This document shows, piece by piece, positions 26,169 through 34,707 of a stretch of 64,000 nucleotides of DNA. Below the pieces are notes generated by a model. The model was not told where the DNA came from, did no database searches, and saw only the letters and a list, made by a program, of their open reading frames with translations. Position 1 is the stretch's first letter; the number at the start of each line of letters is the position of its first letter. Location: positions 2,491,736 to 2,555,735 of the forward strand of contig VBAR01000001.1 in the NCBI GenBank assembly GCA_005882315.1, read 5' to 3'. Both the position numbers and the translations under genes were made by a program. Origin of the DNA: Bacteroidota bacterium. Lineage in GTDB: Bacteria > Bacteroidota > Bacteroidia > Chitinophagales > Chitinophagaceae.

Positions 26169-27536
26169 ATGAAAAACATAATTTATTTTTTATTCTGTTT
26201 CATATTTTCATTGGCTTGTAGCCCTTCCCAAAAAACAAACAGTGTAGTGAGTTTGCCCACAGAAGATGAAAAAATTTTTACAGAGGTGCAAAAACAAAGC
26301 TTTCAGTATTTCTATGACGGAGCGGAACCTACAAGCGGCCTTGCAAGAGAACGTTTTCATGCAGATAATATTTACCCGCAAAATGATAAGAACACAGTAA
26401 CAAGTGGCGGTAGCGGTTTTGGAGTAATGGCCCTGCTTGTTGGTATCGAAAGAGGTTTTATTACAAGAGCAGAAGGAATACAACAGTTTAATAAGATCAT
26501 TCATTTCCTGGAAACAGCCGACCGTTTTCATGGTGCGTGGCCACACTGGTGGAATGGTGAAACCGGGAAAGTAAAACCATTTGGCCGCAAAGATGATGGT
26601 GGTGATTTGGTGGAGAGTTCATTTATGGCGCAGGGCTTACTCTGCGTTCGTCAATATTTTCAGAATGGTAGTGCTGAAGAAAAAGCATTGGCTGCAAGGG
26701 CTGATAAACTTTGGAAGGAAATAGATTTTAACTGGTACCGCAACGGGAAGAATATTCTATACTGGCACTGGAGCCCTAACTATGCGTGGGAAATGAATTT
26801 TGGTGTTAAGGGTTATAATGAATGTTTGATTATGTATGTGCTTGCGGCAGCATCACCTACACATTCTGTTCCGGTAGAAGTATATAATGAAGGTTGGGCT
26901 GATAACGGAAAGATAAAAGATGTAAATAAAACCGATAGTATTGTTTCCAACTATCCTTACAAGCTACAAATGAAACACCAGGGTGATGCGTATAATGGAG
27001 GCCCGCTTTTCTGGGCACATTATTCTTATCTCGGTTTGGACCCAAGAGGTTTGAAAGATAAATACGCCGACTATTGGGAAGAATGCAAAAACCAGGCACT
27101 CATCAATTACCAATGGTGTGTTGACAATCCAAAAAAGTTTAAAGGTTACGGTCCCAATAGCTGGGGACTTACATCTAGTTATTCTATAAAGGGCTATGCA
27201 GGTCATGCACCGACAATGAAAAGAGACCTGGGAGTTATTTCACCCACCGCTGCTTTATCATCTTTTCCTTATACACCACAGCAATCTATGGCCGCAATGA
27301 AACATTGGTTCACTGATCTGAAAGATAAAACCTGGGGCCCTTATGGTTTTTATGATGCATTCAGTGAAAATGATAATTGGTTTCTGCCCCGTTACCTTGC
27401 TATTGACCAGGGCCCGATCGTAGTAATGATGGAGAACTACCGGAGCGGTTTATTATGGAACTTATTTATGAGCTGCCCGGAAATAAAAGAAGGATTAAAG
27501 AAATTAGGATTTGAAAGCCCCTGGTTAAAAAAATAA
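26169..27536 (+). CDS. GH144-type endo-beta-1,2-glucanase (glucoamylase-like fold) lipoprotein
   Basis: 455 aa from the ATG at 26169. Signal MKNIIYFLFCFIFSLAC ends in a lipobox. The mature protein is an (alpha/alpha)6-type hydrolase: QSFQYFYDGAEPTSGLARER, SGGSGFGVMALLVGIERG, GAWPHWWNG, LVESSFMAQGLLCVRQYF, GYNECLIMYVLAAASPTH and YGFYDAFSENDNWFLPRYLAIDQGPIVVMMENYRSG. This matches the PF10091 glycoamylase family, whose characterised Chitinophaga member is an endo-beta-1,2-glucanase (GH144). With GH3 and SusCD in the same locus, cutting long beta-1,2-glucan at the cell surface or periplasm is the best prediction. Other members of PF10091 may have other substrates. Confidence 0.82.
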   Translation: MKNIIYFLFCFIFSLACSPSQKTNSVVSLPTEDEKIFTEVQKQSFQYFYDGAEPTSGLARERFHADNIYPQNDKNTVTSGGSGFGVMALLVGIERGFITRAEGIQQFNKIIHFLETADRFHGAWPHWWNGETGKVKPFGRKDDGGDLVESSFMAQGLLCVRQYFQNGSAEEKALAARADKLWKEIDFNWYRNGKNILYWHWSPNYAWEMNFGVKGYNECLIMYVLAAASPTHSVPVEVYNEGWADNGKIKDVNKTDSIVSNYPYKLQMKHQGDAYNGGPLFWAHYSYLGLDPRGLKDKYADYWEECKNQALINYQWCVDNPKKFKGYGPNSWGLTSSYSIKGYAGHAPTMKRDLGVISPTAALSSFPYTPQQSMAAMKHWFTDLKDKTWGPYGFYDAFSENDNWFLPRYLAIDQGPIVVMMENYRSGLLWNLFMSCPEIKEGLKKLGFESPWLKK

Positions 27537-27538
27537 AA

Positions 27539-28387
27539 ATGAAAACTGTATTAAGACTTATAATTATTCTTGTGTTGTTCCCGCTGTTTTCCTTTTCACA
27601 GCAGGAAATAAAGATCATGAGTTATAATATCCGGTTGGATTTAAAAAGCGATGGCGAAAATCAATGGGATAAACGAAAAGATAAAGTTGCTGCATTGATG
27701 AATTATTATGAAGCTGACTTTATCGGTGGGCAGGAGGTGCAGCATCATCAACTAACGTATTTACTGGAGCATTTAAATGGTTATTCTTATATCGGAGTAG
27801 GTAGAGATGATGGTAAAGAAGCCGGAGAGTACTCCTGTATTTTTTATAAGAAAGATAAGTTTGAAGTATTGCGGCAATCTACCTTTTGGCTTTCTACTAC
27901 ACCTGACACTGTATCTAAGGGATGGGATGCTGCCATTGTAAGAGTATGTACATATGGGTTGTTTAAAAATAAAAAAACAAAACAGATTTTTTGGGTGTTC
28001 AATACACATTTCGATCATATTGGTCGGCAGGCGAGATTGGAATCTGCTAAACTCATCGTTAAAAAAATTAAAGAACTAAACACAAAAAATTACCCGGTAT
28101 TGCTTTCAGGCGATTTTAATTCAAAGCCTGATGATGAACCTTCACAGTACATGATGGCCAATATGCAAAACATCCGGAACATCAGTAAACTTCTTCACGG
28201 TAATACCGATACATGGAATGCTTTTAAGTTTAATGAAAAACCCAACGGCTGTATTGATTATATTTTTACAAACAATGATAAACGGATCAGTGTTTCGAAG
28301 TTTGCGACACTTACTGATTCATATGATATGAAATATCCTTCAGACCATTTCCCGATACTGGCCACCGTCCAAATCGCCACCAAGTAA
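27539..28387 (+). CDS. Secreted endonuclease/exonuclease/phosphatase (EEP) family protein
   Basis: 282 aa with a signal peptide (cleaved after FSFSQ). The metal-dependent EEP fold is clear: IMSYNIRLD, GGQEVQ with the metal-binding Glu, NTHFDHIG, LLSGDFNSKPDDEPSQ with the Asp/Asn pair, and SDHFPI with the final Asp/His. Such proteins cleave phosphodiesters or phosphomonoesters, sometimes in nucleotides or inositol phosphates. It begins two bases after the GH144 stop codon, so it belongs to that transcript; removal of phospho-substituents (for example phosphoglycerol groups that decorate osmoregulated beta-glucans) is a reasonable but unproved idea. Confidence 0.88.
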   Translation: MKTVLRLIIILVLFPLFSFSQQEIKIMSYNIRLDLKSDGENQWDKRKDKVAALMNYYEADFIGGQEVQHHQLTYLLEHLNGYSYIGVGRDDGKEAGEYSCIFYKKDKFEVLRQSTFWLSTTPDTVSKGWDAAIVRVCTYGLFKNKKTKQIFWVFNTHFDHIGRQARLESAKLIVKKIKELNTKNYPVLLSGDFNSKPDDEPSQYMMANMQNIRNISKLLHGNTDTWNAFKFNEKPNGCIDYIFTNNDKRISVSKFATLTDSYDMKYPSDHFPILATVQIATK

Positions 28388-28508
28388 ACGTTAAGGCTAA
28401 ATCATCACTGAACTGTAAATTCTTGAAAACGATCATGAATTAAACTAAAAAGCGGCTTAGAGCCCCTTATTTTTATAATATCCTTAATTTCGCCGCAACA
28501 GCAAGGTT

Positions 28509-29483
28509 ATGCCAACAAACGCAAACAGACAGTTTCTGGATTTTGAAAAACCTATCAAGGATCTGGTGGATGAGATTGAGAATCTCCGTCATCGCCAGGA
28601 AAAAACCAAGATAGATTTTTCATCAACTATTGTACAGCTCGAACAAAGCATCGTTGAAAAAAGAAAAGAGATTACAAAACATCTTTCCAGTTGGCAACGG
28701 GTACAGCTCAGCCGTCACCCGGACAGGCCTTATACATTGAAGTATATTGAACACATGACGGAAAATTTCATCGAACTCTATGGCGACAGGAATGTGAAAG
28801 ATGATAAAGCCATGGTAGGCGGTTTTGCAAACCTCGGTGGAGAAACGGTGATGCTGATCGGTCAGCAAAAAGGGATCAATACAAAAATGCGCCAGCACCG
28901 GAATTTTGGAATGGCGAATCCCGAAGGTTATAGGAAAGCATTGCGATTGATGAGGCTTGCAGAAAAATTTAATAAACCTGTTGTTACATTAATAGATACT
29001 CCCGGTGCTTATCCTGGTCTTGAAGCAGAAGAAAGAGGACAGGGCGAAGCCATTGCAAGAAATATTTATGAAATGATAAGGCTGCAGGTACCAGTGATAT
29101 GTGTGATCATTGGTGAAGGCGCAAGCGGCGGTGCACTCGGTATCGGCGTTGGTGATCGGGTGTTCATGATGGAAAATACATGGTACACAGTTATCAGTCC
29201 GGAGAGTTGTTCATCTATTCTCTGGCGTAGTTGGGAGAAAAAAGAAGTTGCGGCCGAGCAATTGAGATTAACAGCAGAAGATAATTTGCGCAATGGGTTG
29301 ATCGATGGTATCATTCCTGAACCTGATGGTGGTGCACAGTGGGATTACCGTGAATCAGCATTGAAGCTGAAAAATTTCCTTAAGCCTGTGATAAAAGAAT
29401 TAAAACAAATTCAGCCTGGGGAAAGAGTGAAGCAACGTATAACGAAGTTTGGTAAGATGGGTTTCTGGGAAGAGGAAACTTGA
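28509..29483 (+). CDS. accA: Acetyl-CoA carboxylase carboxyltransferase subunit alpha
   Basis: 324 aa. Together with AccD it moves the carboxyl group from carboxybiotin to acetyl-CoA, the first step of fatty-acid synthesis. It has the long N-terminal helical region ([15 protein letters not shown]), [50 protein letters not shown] with the oxyanion glycines, and [11 protein letters not shown]. Length and motifs are those of an ordinary AccA. The adjoining gene is dapA; accD is not in the window. Confidence 0.97.
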   Translation: MPTNANRQFLDFEKPIKDLVDEIENLRHRQEKTKIDFSSTIVQLEQSIVEKRKEITKHLSSWQRVQLSRHPDRPYTLKYIEHMTENFIELYGDRNVKDDKAMVGGFANLGGETVMLIGQQKGINTKMRQHRNFGMANPEGYRKALRLMRLAEKFNKPVVTLIDTPGAYPGLEAEERGQGEAIARNIYEMIRLQVPVICVIIGEGASGGALGIGVGDRVFMMENTWYTVISPESCSSILWRSWEKKEVAAEQLRLTAEDNLRNGLIDGIIPEPDGGAQWDYRESALKLKNFLKPVIKELKQIQPGERVKQRITKFGKMGFWEEET

Positions 29484-29530
29484 TAGCAATTCTATTCAAC
29501 AATCTTAAATACAAAATATAAAATTCAATC

Positions 29531-30436
29531 ATGTCTCTTCGTGAAAGATTTCGTGGCACAGGCGTAGCAATTGTTACTCCTTTTAATGCAGATGGCAGTA
29601 TTGACTGGCCATCTTTTGAGAAAGTCATCAATCATATTATTGATGGCAAGTGTGAATACCTTGTTGTACTCGGTACAACGGGTGAAAGTGCAACGATACA
29701 TGGCAAGGAGAAACAGGAAGTATTTTCATTTGTAAATAAAATAAATGCAGGTCGTGTTGCGCTGGTTGCCGGCATTGGTGGTAACGATACGCAGGAAGTG
29801 ATCGAAGGTTTTAAAAGTTTTGATCTGACGGGCTATGAAGCAATATTATCTGTTGCGCCTTATTATAACAAACCCAACCAGGAAGGGTTGTTTCAGCATT
29901 ACAAAGCATTAGATGCTGCTACACCATTGCCTATCATGATGTATAACGTTCCATCTCGTACAAGTATGAATGTATCTGGGGAAACACAGGTTCGTATTGC
30001 ACAGGAATGCAAGAATGTGTTTTCAACCAAAGAAGCCAGTGGCAATTTTGACCAGATCAATTATATCATCAAAAACAAACCAGCCGATTTTATGGTCATC
30101 AGTGGTGATGACCCGGTAACATTACAGATGATTGCCGCAGGGGCTGATGGATTGGTCTCTGTTGTTGCCAACGCATATCCGAAAGATTATTCTGATATGG
30201 TTCGCTTTTGTCTTGAAGGAAATTTTGAAGAAGCACAGAAACTTCATTATAAATACACAGATATTATTGCTTCTATGTTTGCAGAAGGAAGCCCCAGCGG
30301 TGTAAAAGCTTACCTCGCTGAAATGGGATTATGCCAGAATACATTCCGTCTGCCTATTTGGAAAGTGAGTGAAAAGCACCATTCAAAGATTAAGGAGTTG
30401 ATGAAGAAGGTTAGTTCAGTATTCCTTCAATACTGA
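29531..30436 (+). CDS. dapA: 4-hydroxy-tetrahydrodipicolinate synthase
   Basis: 301 aa TIM barrel. Condenses pyruvate with aspartate semialdehyde in lysine and diaminopimelate synthesis. Motifs: GTGVAIVTPF at the start, LGTTGESATI (substrate-binding Thr pair), YNVPSRTS (Tyr), STKEASGNF with the Schiff-base Lys, and ISGDDPVTL. It supplies meso-diaminopimelate for MurE, whose gene in this window bears the DNPR motif. It lies 47 bases after accA and is probably on the same transcript. Confidence 0.97.
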   Translation: MSLRERFRGTGVAIVTPFNADGSIDWPSFEKVINHIIDGKCEYLVVLGTTGESATIHGKEKQEVFSFVNKINAGRVALVAGIGGNDTQEVIEGFKSFDLTGYEAILSVAPYYNKPNQEGLFQHYKALDAATPLPIMMYNVPSRTSMNVSGETQVRIAQECKNVFSTKEASGNFDQINYIIKNKPADFMVISGDDPVTLQMIAAGADGLVSVVANAYPKDYSDMVRFCLEGNFEEAQKLHYKYTDIIASMFAEGSPSGVKAYLAEMGLCQNTFRLPIWKVSEKHHSKIKELMKKVSSVFLQY

Positions 30437-30485
30437 ACCATAAATACCGGCAACAGGAAACTGTTGATGCAATTTTTATATAAGC

Positions 30486-31616
30486 ATGGTCAAGAAAATC
30501 CTCTTCATACTGTTTTCTGTTCAAAGCTTATTTGTTTCAGCACAATACACCCTTCAGCTTTCCACGTTTATGCTTCCGGAAAATCATCCTTCAAATGAAG
30601 ATATTTACCTGGCTGGAACATTTAATAGTTGGAACCCGAAGGATGAAAAATTTAAACTACAGAAGAGTAGCACAGGCAGTTATTCTATTTCTGTAAGCGT
30701 AAAAGAGAAAACAGGGCAATATAAACTCACCCGTGGCGGGTGGGATAAAGTGGAATGTGATAAAAACGGAAATGATATTACCAACCGGCATTATGATACA
30801 GAAGTAAACGAATTGGTGGGTCTCACTGTACAGGCTTGGAAAGATAAGTTTGCTTCCAACGCAAAACTATCGACAGCATCAAAGAATGTAAAGATCATTG
30901 ATACTGCGTTTTTCATTCCCCAATTAAAAAGAAAAAGAACCATTCGCATATATCTCCCGGAAGGATATTCAGTATCCAAAACCCGTTATCCTGTTTTATA
31001 CATGCACGATGGACAAAATCTTTTTGACAATACAACTTCATTTGCTGGTGAATGGGGTGTAGATGAATTTATGGATAGCACTCGTTTGAAAAAATGCATT
31101 ATTATCGGAATAGATAATGGTAGTAATAAGCGTATGAACGAATACAATACTTATACAAACGAGCGGTTCGGAAAAGCAGAGGGGAATGAGTATATAGATT
31201 TTATTGTAAAAACTTTAAAACCTTATATCGATAAAAAATACCGGACATTAAAAGATAAGGCGAATACATCTATATCCGGCAGTTCAATGGGAGGGTTGAT
31301 CTCTTTCATGGCAGTATTAAAATATCCAAATATATTCGGAACAGCAGGAGTTTATTCACCATCCTTCTGGATAGCACCAAAGCTATACGAAGAAGTAAAA
31401 ACAAAAGGAAAGCTGGTAAACTCAAAGATCTATTTTTTTGCAGGTAAACTGGAAGGTGATAATATGTTTATGGTAACGGATGCGGTAAAAATGTATGAAG
31501 CAATGCGTAAAGTTTCAAAATCAAAAATGAGACTGGTAATAAAGGATGACGGAAGACATAATGAAGCTACCTGGCGAAAAGATTTTCCGGAGTTTTATAA
31601 ATGGATAAACCCCTAA
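30486..31616 (+). CDS. Secreted alpha/beta-hydrolase esterase with N-terminal glycogen-binding-like domain
   Basis: 376 aa with signal peptide (cleaved after FVSAQ). Residues about 20-110 resemble the CBM20/CBM48-type starch- and glycogen-binding sandwich (NEDIYLAGTFNSWNPKDEKFKL, then GQYKLTRGGWDKVE). Residues about 130-376 are an esterase-D/Fes-like hydrolase: RIYLPEGYSVSKTRYPVLYMHDGQNLFD, the nucleophile Ser in GSSMGG, and a terminal DDGRHNEATWR holding the catalytic His. Relatives cleave sugar, ferulate or siderophore esters; substrate unknown. The stop codon TAA falls inside a repetitive GC-rich element that follows. Confidence 0.82.
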   Translation: MVKKILFILFSVQSLFVSAQYTLQLSTFMLPENHPSNEDIYLAGTFNSWNPKDEKFKLQKSSTGSYSISVSVKEKTGQYKLTRGGWDKVECDKNGNDITNRHYDTEVNELVGLTVQAWKDKFASNAKLSTASKNVKIIDTAFFIPQLKRKRTIRIYLPEGYSVSKTRYPVLYMHDGQNLFDNTTSFAGEWGVDEFMDSTRLKKCIIIGIDNGSNKRMNEYNTYTNERFGKAEGNEYIDFIVKTLKPYIDKKYRTLKDKANTSISGSSMGGLISFMAVLKYPNIFGTAGVYSPSFWIAPKLYEEVKTKGKLVNSKIYFFAGKLEGDNMFMVTDAVKMYEAMRKVSKSKMRLVIKDDGRHNEATWRKDFPEFYKWINP

Positions 31617-31732
31617 ATCCCCTAAAGGGGACTTGCCATTGCACAAGCCTTGCTTTTCAAATTCTCAAAATGATTTTGAATTTTGCTGATAATAGTGAAT
31701 CTTCAAAAGCCCCCTTTAGGGGGTTGGGGGTT
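31608..31732. repeat. REP-like doublet between the esterase gene and rnz
   Basis: Two halves in opposite orientation. The left half (31608-31634) is CCCCTAAATCCCC, TAAA, GGGGACTT; the right half (31707-31732) is the near-exact reverse complement, with CCCCCTTTAGGGGG. The left half contains the stop codon of the esterase gene and the right half abuts the stop codon of rnz. The 72-base middle is AT-rich. Related doublets lie at 56591-56703, 57799-57907 and 61998-62118. It may also end both convergent transcripts. Confidence 0.8.
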
Positions 31733-32634
31733 CATACCTGGTAAGTAACTCCTTCCAATGCGAGGTCCGTATTTTCAAAAACCTCTCTTGCTTCTATCTC
31801 AAATTCATCGAGCTCTGGGTATTTACTGCTGAAGTGGCCGATCAATAACCTTTTTACTTCTGCTTTTTTTGCGATCGTTGCTGCTTGTTTGGTAGTGGAG
31901 TGAAATCTTTCTGTTGCTCTTTCACGCAGGTTATCGAGATAAGTGGTTTCATGATAGATCATATCCGAATATTTAATATGCGGAATGATGGATTCATCAT
32001 ATTTGGTATCGCCACAAAATGAATATTTATCTCCTTTCAGCGCATTAGTTGTCACCAACTCATTCTTAACGATCACTCCATCCTTCCGTAAGTAATCTTC
32101 ACCATCTCTCAACCTTTCATAAAAAGAAGATGGTATTTCATATTCAATCGCTTTATCAGGATCGAGTTTTCTTGGCTTTCTTTTTTCTTCAAAAACAAAT
32201 CCATAGCATTCGATACGATGATTGGTACGAAAGCAACTTATTTTTATTTTATTGTCATCCACCAGTACTGCTTCTTCTGTTATGGTATGAAAATGGAGTT
32301 TATAAGAAAGATTTGTTTCTGCCACCTTCAATTGCAGCTCGATGATCTCCTGGAGTTGAGATGGGCCAAATACATGCAAATCCTGCTGATGGCTTAAAAG
32401 GCTAAAAGTGTTTATCAGGCCAACCAGTCCAAAATAATGGTCGCCATGCAGGTGAGAAATAAAAATATGGGAGATCTTGCCCCGCCTGATCTTATATTTT
32501 ATCATTTGGATTTGGGTACCCTCACCGCAGTCTACAAGATAATTTGTGCCGTCAAGACTGACTACCTGGCTGGTAGGGTGCCGGTCAAATGCTGGTACTG
32601 CTGAATTGTTTCCTAATATGGTTACGGAGATCAT
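31732..32634 (-). CDS. rnz: Ribonuclease Z (tRNA 3' endonuclease)
   Basis: 300 aa metallo-beta-lactamase fold enzyme that trims tRNA precursors at the 3' side of the discriminator. It has LGNNSAVPAFDRHPTSQ, the metal motif HLHGDH near residue 62, FRTNH, SFCGDTKYDE with the metal-bridging Asp, HETTYL, FHSTTKQAA and GHFSSKY. The family's flexible arm is visible as KRKPRKLDPDKA. The only tRNA gene in the window lacks an encoded CCA, as RNase Z substrates do. Confidence 0.95.
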   Translation of the reverse strand: MISVTILGNNSAVPAFDRHPTSQVVSLDGTNYLVDCGEGTQIQMIKYKIRRGKISHIFISHLHGDHYFGLVGLINTFSLLSHQQDLHVFGPSQLQEIIELQLKVAETNLSYKLHFHTITEEAVLVDDNKIKISCFRTNHRIECYGFVFEEKRKPRKLDPDKAIEYEIPSSFYERLRDGEDYLRKDGVIVKNELVTTNALKGDKYSFCGDTKYDESIIPHIKYSDMIYHETTYLDNLRERATERFHSTTKQAATIAKKAEVKRLLIGHFSSKYPELDEFEIEAREVFENTDLALEGVTYQV

Positions 32635-32667
32635 GTATTCGTATATCTACTAAAATTAGTCAGCCTA

Positions 32668-32698
32668 TTGCAGCCGCCAAAATTATTATATATGTTTG
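32668..32698 (+). promoter_or_regulatory. Candidate promoter for the T9SS cargo gene at 32820
   Basis: TTG (32668-32670) and TATGTTTG (32691-32698) match the Bacteroidota -33 and -7 elements with a 20-base spacer. It would give a leader of around 115 bases before the start codon. Confidence 0.5.
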
Positions 32699-32819
32699 TT
32701 ATCCTTAATCCATTAAATACCCTTGTCGGTCTTTTTTAACCGGTATTTTATACTCATCCTCTGTTAAAAACCCATAGAAAAAATCCATACCATGATGCCA
32801 TAAATTTTAAGCACCTTGT

Positions 32820-34223
32820 ATGAAACTATTTTTTACCGGTTTTTTTTTAATAGGATTTTCTTTTTTCATTTCTGCCCAATCACCATTGCCCTGCATTAAT
32901 GATTGTGTGTCTTCATCTGCAATAGATAATTGCGCCGGTAGCAGAATTAGCGATTTTAAAAACGGGGCTTTATTTTCTTCACCTTCATCCTGTCCTGATG
33001 GTTCATGTGCTGGTTCCGTTTGGCGTTTCCCTGCAATCACTGTAGCCGGCGGAGTAATTAATGCTACTGTTACAATCGATGAACTAATAAATGCCCGCAT
33101 AGATAAAATTGATGATGATGCAGCAACAGATAATAACGGTGATTCAAAAACTTCTTTATTAGCGCCACGCATCAGCCCGGATATTCCACTGAACGGTGTG
33201 GATAGAAAAGGATATGTTCAGTTTACGGTGCGTTTTTTTTCCGCCAATATCGGTGACGGATATTCATTGCTGCTGAACCTTGCAAACCTTTCAGTTTACC
33301 AGTACGATGTGGATGGAGATAATGCCGGAAATGTTAATATAGGAAATAATGGAAGTTGGTTCAGAGAAACGGCGGTTTTAAAATCAAAGGATGTGGCCAA
33401 TCCTTCAATACTACTGGATCAGCAGACTGAACTGAATACAATTGAATTTATGGAAGGCGCAGACAAATGGGTGGGAAGTATGAGTGCCTTGTGTAGTAAA
33501 ACAGGTTTATCAGGTTGTGCTCAGAATATTTCAGCAGCAAAATTCACAAAACCACAATACAGCATTACTCTTCGTTTAGGTTATGATTATAATGCTGGCG
33601 GAAATATCGGTCAGCCATCAACACAGTTCGGGGTTAAGTTCGGATGTTTTAGTATACCCAGCAGTATACAACTGCCAGTAAACATGTATGAGTTTAATGC
33701 CAAAAGAAATAACAGCAATGTATTGCTTGATTGGGCTACAACATACGAAAGTCTTAACCAGGGATTCCGGGTTCAGCGGAAAACAAATAATATCGATTTT
33801 GAAGATGTGGCCTTTGTTCCCAGCCAGGCACTAGGTGGTAATAGCCAGATAAAACTGACTTACCGGTATAATGAGGTAAATAATTTTAAAGGCGTATCGC
33901 AGTATAGGATCATCCAGACAGACATGGAGAATAAGATCCGGGTAAGTGAGACAAGATCGGTAGCAGGTGAATCTTCAAAACACAATCTTGTTATTTACCC
34001 TAATCCATCAACTGATGGAGTTGTTAATCTTGTATTTGAAAACTCCCGTTCTCTCAGGGATGCAGTATTAAGTAATATGTTTGGTCAGCAGCTAAAAAAA
34101 TGGAGCAGCATTTCGTCCAACACAATAGTGCTTGAAAATTTAATACCGGGTGTTTATCACTTCAGTGTTATTAATAGCGATACAGGGGAAATGCAGAATG
34201 CCAAATTTGTGGTAAACAAGTAG
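32820..34223 (+). CDS. Secreted protein with T9SS type A sorting domain (paralogue 1)
   Basis: 467 aa. A signal peptide (MKLFFTGFFLIGFSFFISAQ) is followed by a 270-residue region of unrecognised fold with many Cys and Asp, a linker (LPVNMYEFNAKR) and an FN3-like domain of about 85 residues. It ends with the type IX sorting domain LVIYPNPSTDGVVNLVF, FGQQLKKW and GVYHFSV. This domain directs export through the type IX system to the cell surface or medium. The last 200 residues are paralogous to those of the protein at 38390. Function of the N-terminal part unknown. Confidence 0.85.
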   Translation: MKLFFTGFFLIGFSFFISAQSPLPCINDCVSSSAIDNCAGSRISDFKNGALFSSPSSCPDGSCAGSVWRFPAITVAGGVINATVTIDELINARIDKIDDDAATDNNGDSKTSLLAPRISPDIPLNGVDRKGYVQFTVRFFSANIGDGYSLLLNLANLSVYQYDVDGDNAGNVNIGNNGSWFRETAVLKSKDVANPSILLDQQTELNTIEFMEGADKWVGSMSALCSKTGLSGCAQNISAAKFTKPQYSITLRLGYDYNAGGNIGQPSTQFGVKFGCFSIPSSIQLPVNMYEFNAKRNNSNVLLDWATTYESLNQGFRVQRKTNNIDFEDVAFVPSQALGGNSQIKLTYRYNEVNNFKGVSQYRIIQTDMENKIRVSETRSVAGESSKHNLVIYPNPSTDGVVNLVFENSRSLRDAVLSNMFGQQLKKWSSISSNTIVLENLIPGVYHFSVINSDTGEMQNAKFVVNK

Positions 34224-34233
34224 CCTGATGTAA

Positions 34234-34614
34234 TTATAAACCATCGTTATCAAGAAATTCCCTTTCTATTTCTTCCATCTGCACAATGTCCCATGCTTCC
34301 GATTCTGTAGGAGTACTGTTAATTAATTCCAAAAGGTTTTTGCCATCCAGGAGCTCTTCCACTTCTTTCCCGATTTCGCAAATTACAAATGAAGCATTTT
34401 GATCGTAAAACTTTTGTTGTAGTTGTACCAGCAATTCCCCAGCTTGTACATCAGTTTCCTGCACTTCTTTGAGTGACAGAATAATGTTTTTATTGGAGGT
34501 ATTAAGAATACTGGCTAGGTCTTTGGACAATTGTTCTGCCATAACAGCAGAAAGGATAGGCCCGGCAACCGTGATGACATGAAATTTATCTTTGGTATCT
34601 ATTTTGAAGTTCAT
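34234..34614 (-). CDS. STAS-domain-like protein
   Basis: 126 aa. The pattern FHVITVAGPILSAVMAEQLSKDL, then NIILSLKEVQETDVQAGELLVQLQQKFYDQNASFVIC fits a STAS (anti-sigma factor antagonist) fold, with a strand, helix, strand order. The usual phosphorylatable Ser is not obvious: the expected D-S/T-G motif is replaced by ETDVQAG, so a classical SpoIIAA-type switch is not certain. No anti-sigma kinase is adjacent. Divergent from clpC. Confidence 0.6.
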   Translation of the reverse strand: MNFKIDTKDKFHVITVAGPILSAVMAEQLSKDLASILNTSNKNIILSLKEVQETDVQAGELLVQLQQKFYDQNASFVICEIGKEVEELLDGKNLLELINSTPTESEAWDIVQMEEIEREFLDNDGL

Positions 34615-34707
34615 ACAACTAAGTTTATCAACAATCCGTTTATAATTATGAAGAACGGGGAACCAAATTTATTCGTTAATATTGTACAACAAGCAATTAT
34701 CTCAATT

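Noticed and set aside
28390-28420. AATCATCACTGAACTGT near 28401 resembling AATCATCACTTAACTGT near 38290
   Set aside because: Only two copies in AT-rich spacers with no shared neighbouring structure; chance cannot be excluded.
32807-33172. 121-codon minus-strand frame opposite the T9SS cargo gene
   Set aside because: It is entirely inside the well-supported plus-strand gene, covers its signal peptide and has no family motif.
34531-34707. N-terminal extension of ClpC by 59 residues
   Set aside because: It overlaps the divergent STAS gene and does not resemble any ClpC N-terminus; the family start is at 34708.
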